Assembly (NCBI GenBank): GCA_029777215.1
Contig: JAKOSQ010000324.1
Span: 1-9,918 of the forward strand
DNA from: Bacillota bacterium
Lineage (GTDB): Bacteria > Bacillota > Clostridia > Oscillospirales > Oscillospiraceae
Direction of reading: 5' to 3'
Length of the DNA: 9,918 bases
Below, piece after piece: positions 8,722-9,918 of the stretch (position 1 is its first letter; each line of letters begins with the position of its first letter). Position numbers and translations under genes: made by a program. The notes under the pieces are model-generated. The model did no database searches, was not told where the DNA came from, and saw only the letters and a list, made by a program, of their open reading frames with translations.

Positions 8722-9827
8722 TCGTCCGCGAAATCACGCTCGAGGGCTTCCGAAATTACGACCGCGCAGCCGTCGCGCTCTCCCCGGGTATCAACGTCAT
8801 CGCAGGCGAAAACGCGCAGGGGAAGACCAATCTTCTCGAGGCCGTTTTTCTCTTGAGCTGCGGCCGCGGCTTTCGCACCCGGCTCGACAGCGAGCTCATC
8901 TCATTTGAAAGCGAGACCGCCCGCGTCGCCGCCCGCGTCTTTTCACAGGAGCGCGAACAGACAATCTCCGTCACCATGGCGCGGGGCCGGCGCAAGCAGA
9001 TCCTCGTCAACGGCGTGCGAAAAAACGCCAATGAACTTGCAGACAGTCTCCGCGTCGTCCTCTTTTGTCCGGACGATCTCAACATGATCCGCGAGGGCGC
9101 GAAGGAGCGCCGCCGCTTCCTCGACATGGCAATCAGCCAGCTCCGCCCGAACTACGGGAAGCTTCTCACAGACTACAACCGCCTTGCGGACAGCAAGCGC
9201 CGCATCCTCACGGACTGGCACGAAAAGCCGCCCCTGCTGGACGCGCTGGACGACTATTCCGAACAAATGGCCCGCATCTCCGCGCAGCTCGTGCGCTACC
9301 GCGCCGCCTTCTGCCGCCGTCTCGCCGAGACGGCCACACCCATCCACGCGGAATTTTCCGGCAGCGGCGAGGCGCTGGGCCTCGAATACAAAACGGTCTC
9401 CACCGTGACGGACCCCTTCGCCCCAGCCAGTGAAATTTACGAGCAGATCATGGCCCACCAGAGAGCACACCGCGAAGCGGAGATCGCCTCCGAAGCCCTC
9501 CTCACCGGCGTCCACAAGGACGACCTCGAGGTCTCGATCGGCGGCCGCTCCGCACGGCTCTTCGCTTCACAGGGCCAGACCCGCACGGCGGCCCTCTCGC
9601 TGAAGATGGCCGAGCGTGAAATCTCCACGCAGGATACGGGCGAGTGTCCCATTCTCCTGCTGGACGATGTTTTGAGTGAACTCGACGCCCGGCGACAGGC
9701 ATACGTCCTCAACCGCATCGGCGGCGGACAGACGCTCATCACCTGCTGCGAGGACGGCGGCATCCGCGAACGCACGGGCGGACGGGTCTTCACCGTGAGC
9801 GCCGGCAGTGTAAAGGAGGAAGGCTGA
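8718..9827 (+). CDS. recF: DNA replication and repair protein RecF
   Basis: A 369-residue SMC-like ATPase that, with RecO and RecR, loads RecA onto gapped DNA. The length is normal. Visible motifs: the N-terminal [12 protein letters not shown] (8-19), Walker [10 protein letters not shown] (30-38), [20 protein letters not shown] (117-136), the ABC signature region [14 protein letters not shown] (283-296), and Walker B with D-loop [12 protein letters not shown] (312-323). The ATG overlaps the preceding TGA and has no strong ribosome site of its own (only GAGG at 8701-8704), so it likely depends on coupling with the S4 gene. Its stop codon overlaps the next start (TGATG). Confidence 0.96.
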   Translation: MIVREITLEGFRNYDRAAVALSPGINVIAGENAQGKTNLLEAVFLLSCGRGFRTRLDSELISFESETARVAARVFSQEREQTISVTMARGRRKQILVNGVRKNANELADSLRVVLFCPDDLNMIREGAKERRRFLDMAISQLRPNYGKLLTDYNRLADSKRRILTDWHEKPPLLDALDDYSEQMARISAQLVRYRAAFCRRLAETATPIHAEFSGSGEALGLEYKTVSTVTDPFAPASEIYEQIMAHQRAHREAEIASEALLTGVHKDDLEVSIGGRSARLFASQGQTRTAALSLKMAEREISTQDTGECPILLLDDVLSELDARRQAYVLNRIGGGQTLITCCEDGGIRERTGGRVFTVSAGSVKEEG

Positions 9828-9918
9828 TGTATCTCCATCTCGGCAAGGACGTCGTTGTGGCACACCGGGACATCGTCGCGGTCTGCGACCTCGACAACAG
9901 CTCCCACTCACACATCAC
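9827..9918 (+). CDS. remB: RemB/YaaB (DUF370) family regulator, partial
   Basis: Only the first 30 codons are present before the window ends: [20 protein letters not shown] then DLDNSSHSHI. The MYLHxG start and the DLDN motif are typical of the RemB/DUF370 family, whose Bacillus relatives regulate extracellular matrix genes. Position right after recF and, usually, before gyrB supports this. AAAGGAGGA (9812-9820) lies just before the ATG, whose A is shared with the recF stop. Function here is inferred from family and synteny. Confidence 0.88.
   Translation, partial: MYLHLGKDVVVAHRDIVAVCDLDNSSHSHI

Overview
This window looks like the replication-origin region of a GC-rich member of the Firmicutes (Clostridia). 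The evidence is the gene order dnaA-dnaN-rlbA(S4)-recF-remB, the presence of remB (DUF370), a PrsA-type lipoprotein next to mfd, strong AGGAGG ribosome sites, and a Bacillus-like DnaA-trio element. The 16S fragment and the codon use would fit an Oscillospirales-type gut clostridium, but the fragment is too short for me to place it firmly.

Left arm (1-5541), all read leftward. The 5' end of a 16S rRNA gene (1-148) is preceded by a leader of about 220 nt full of small hairpins, a boxA-like element, and two tandem near-consensus promoters (377-405 and 463-491) with an A-tract UP-like region behind them. A symmetrical terminator (604-643) separates this from a lipoprotein foldase of the PrsA/SurA type (660-1922), which has its own promoter (1991-2019). 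Next is mfd, the transcription-repair coupling factor (2035-5541).

Centre and right arm (5542-9918), all read rightward. A divergent intergenic region carries the dnaA promoter (5659-5687). dnaA is followed by 293 bp of non-coding DNA that reads as oriC: three identical TTTTCAACA boxes plus a near-copy, one canonical-type box TTTTGCACA, a DnaA-trio tract (7296-7313), and a G-free, pyrimidine-rich strand that would be the unwinding element. Then come dnaN, the small S4-domain gene, recF and the start of remB. The last three gene junctions are tight (11-nt gap, ATGA overlap, TGATG overlap), which suggests one operon.

Together the genes provide initiation (DnaA, oriC), processivity (beta clamp), gap repair (RecF) and transcription-coupled repair (Mfd). 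Every gene points away from oriC, so it is co-directional with its replication fork, including the rRNA operon. I found no undescribed multi-gene system. The points worth a second look are the origin architecture, the non-canonical DnaA boxes paired with an Asp-to-Asn change in the DnaA box-reading motif, a C-rich rather than G-rich leading strand around the origin, and the mfd-dnaA junction.
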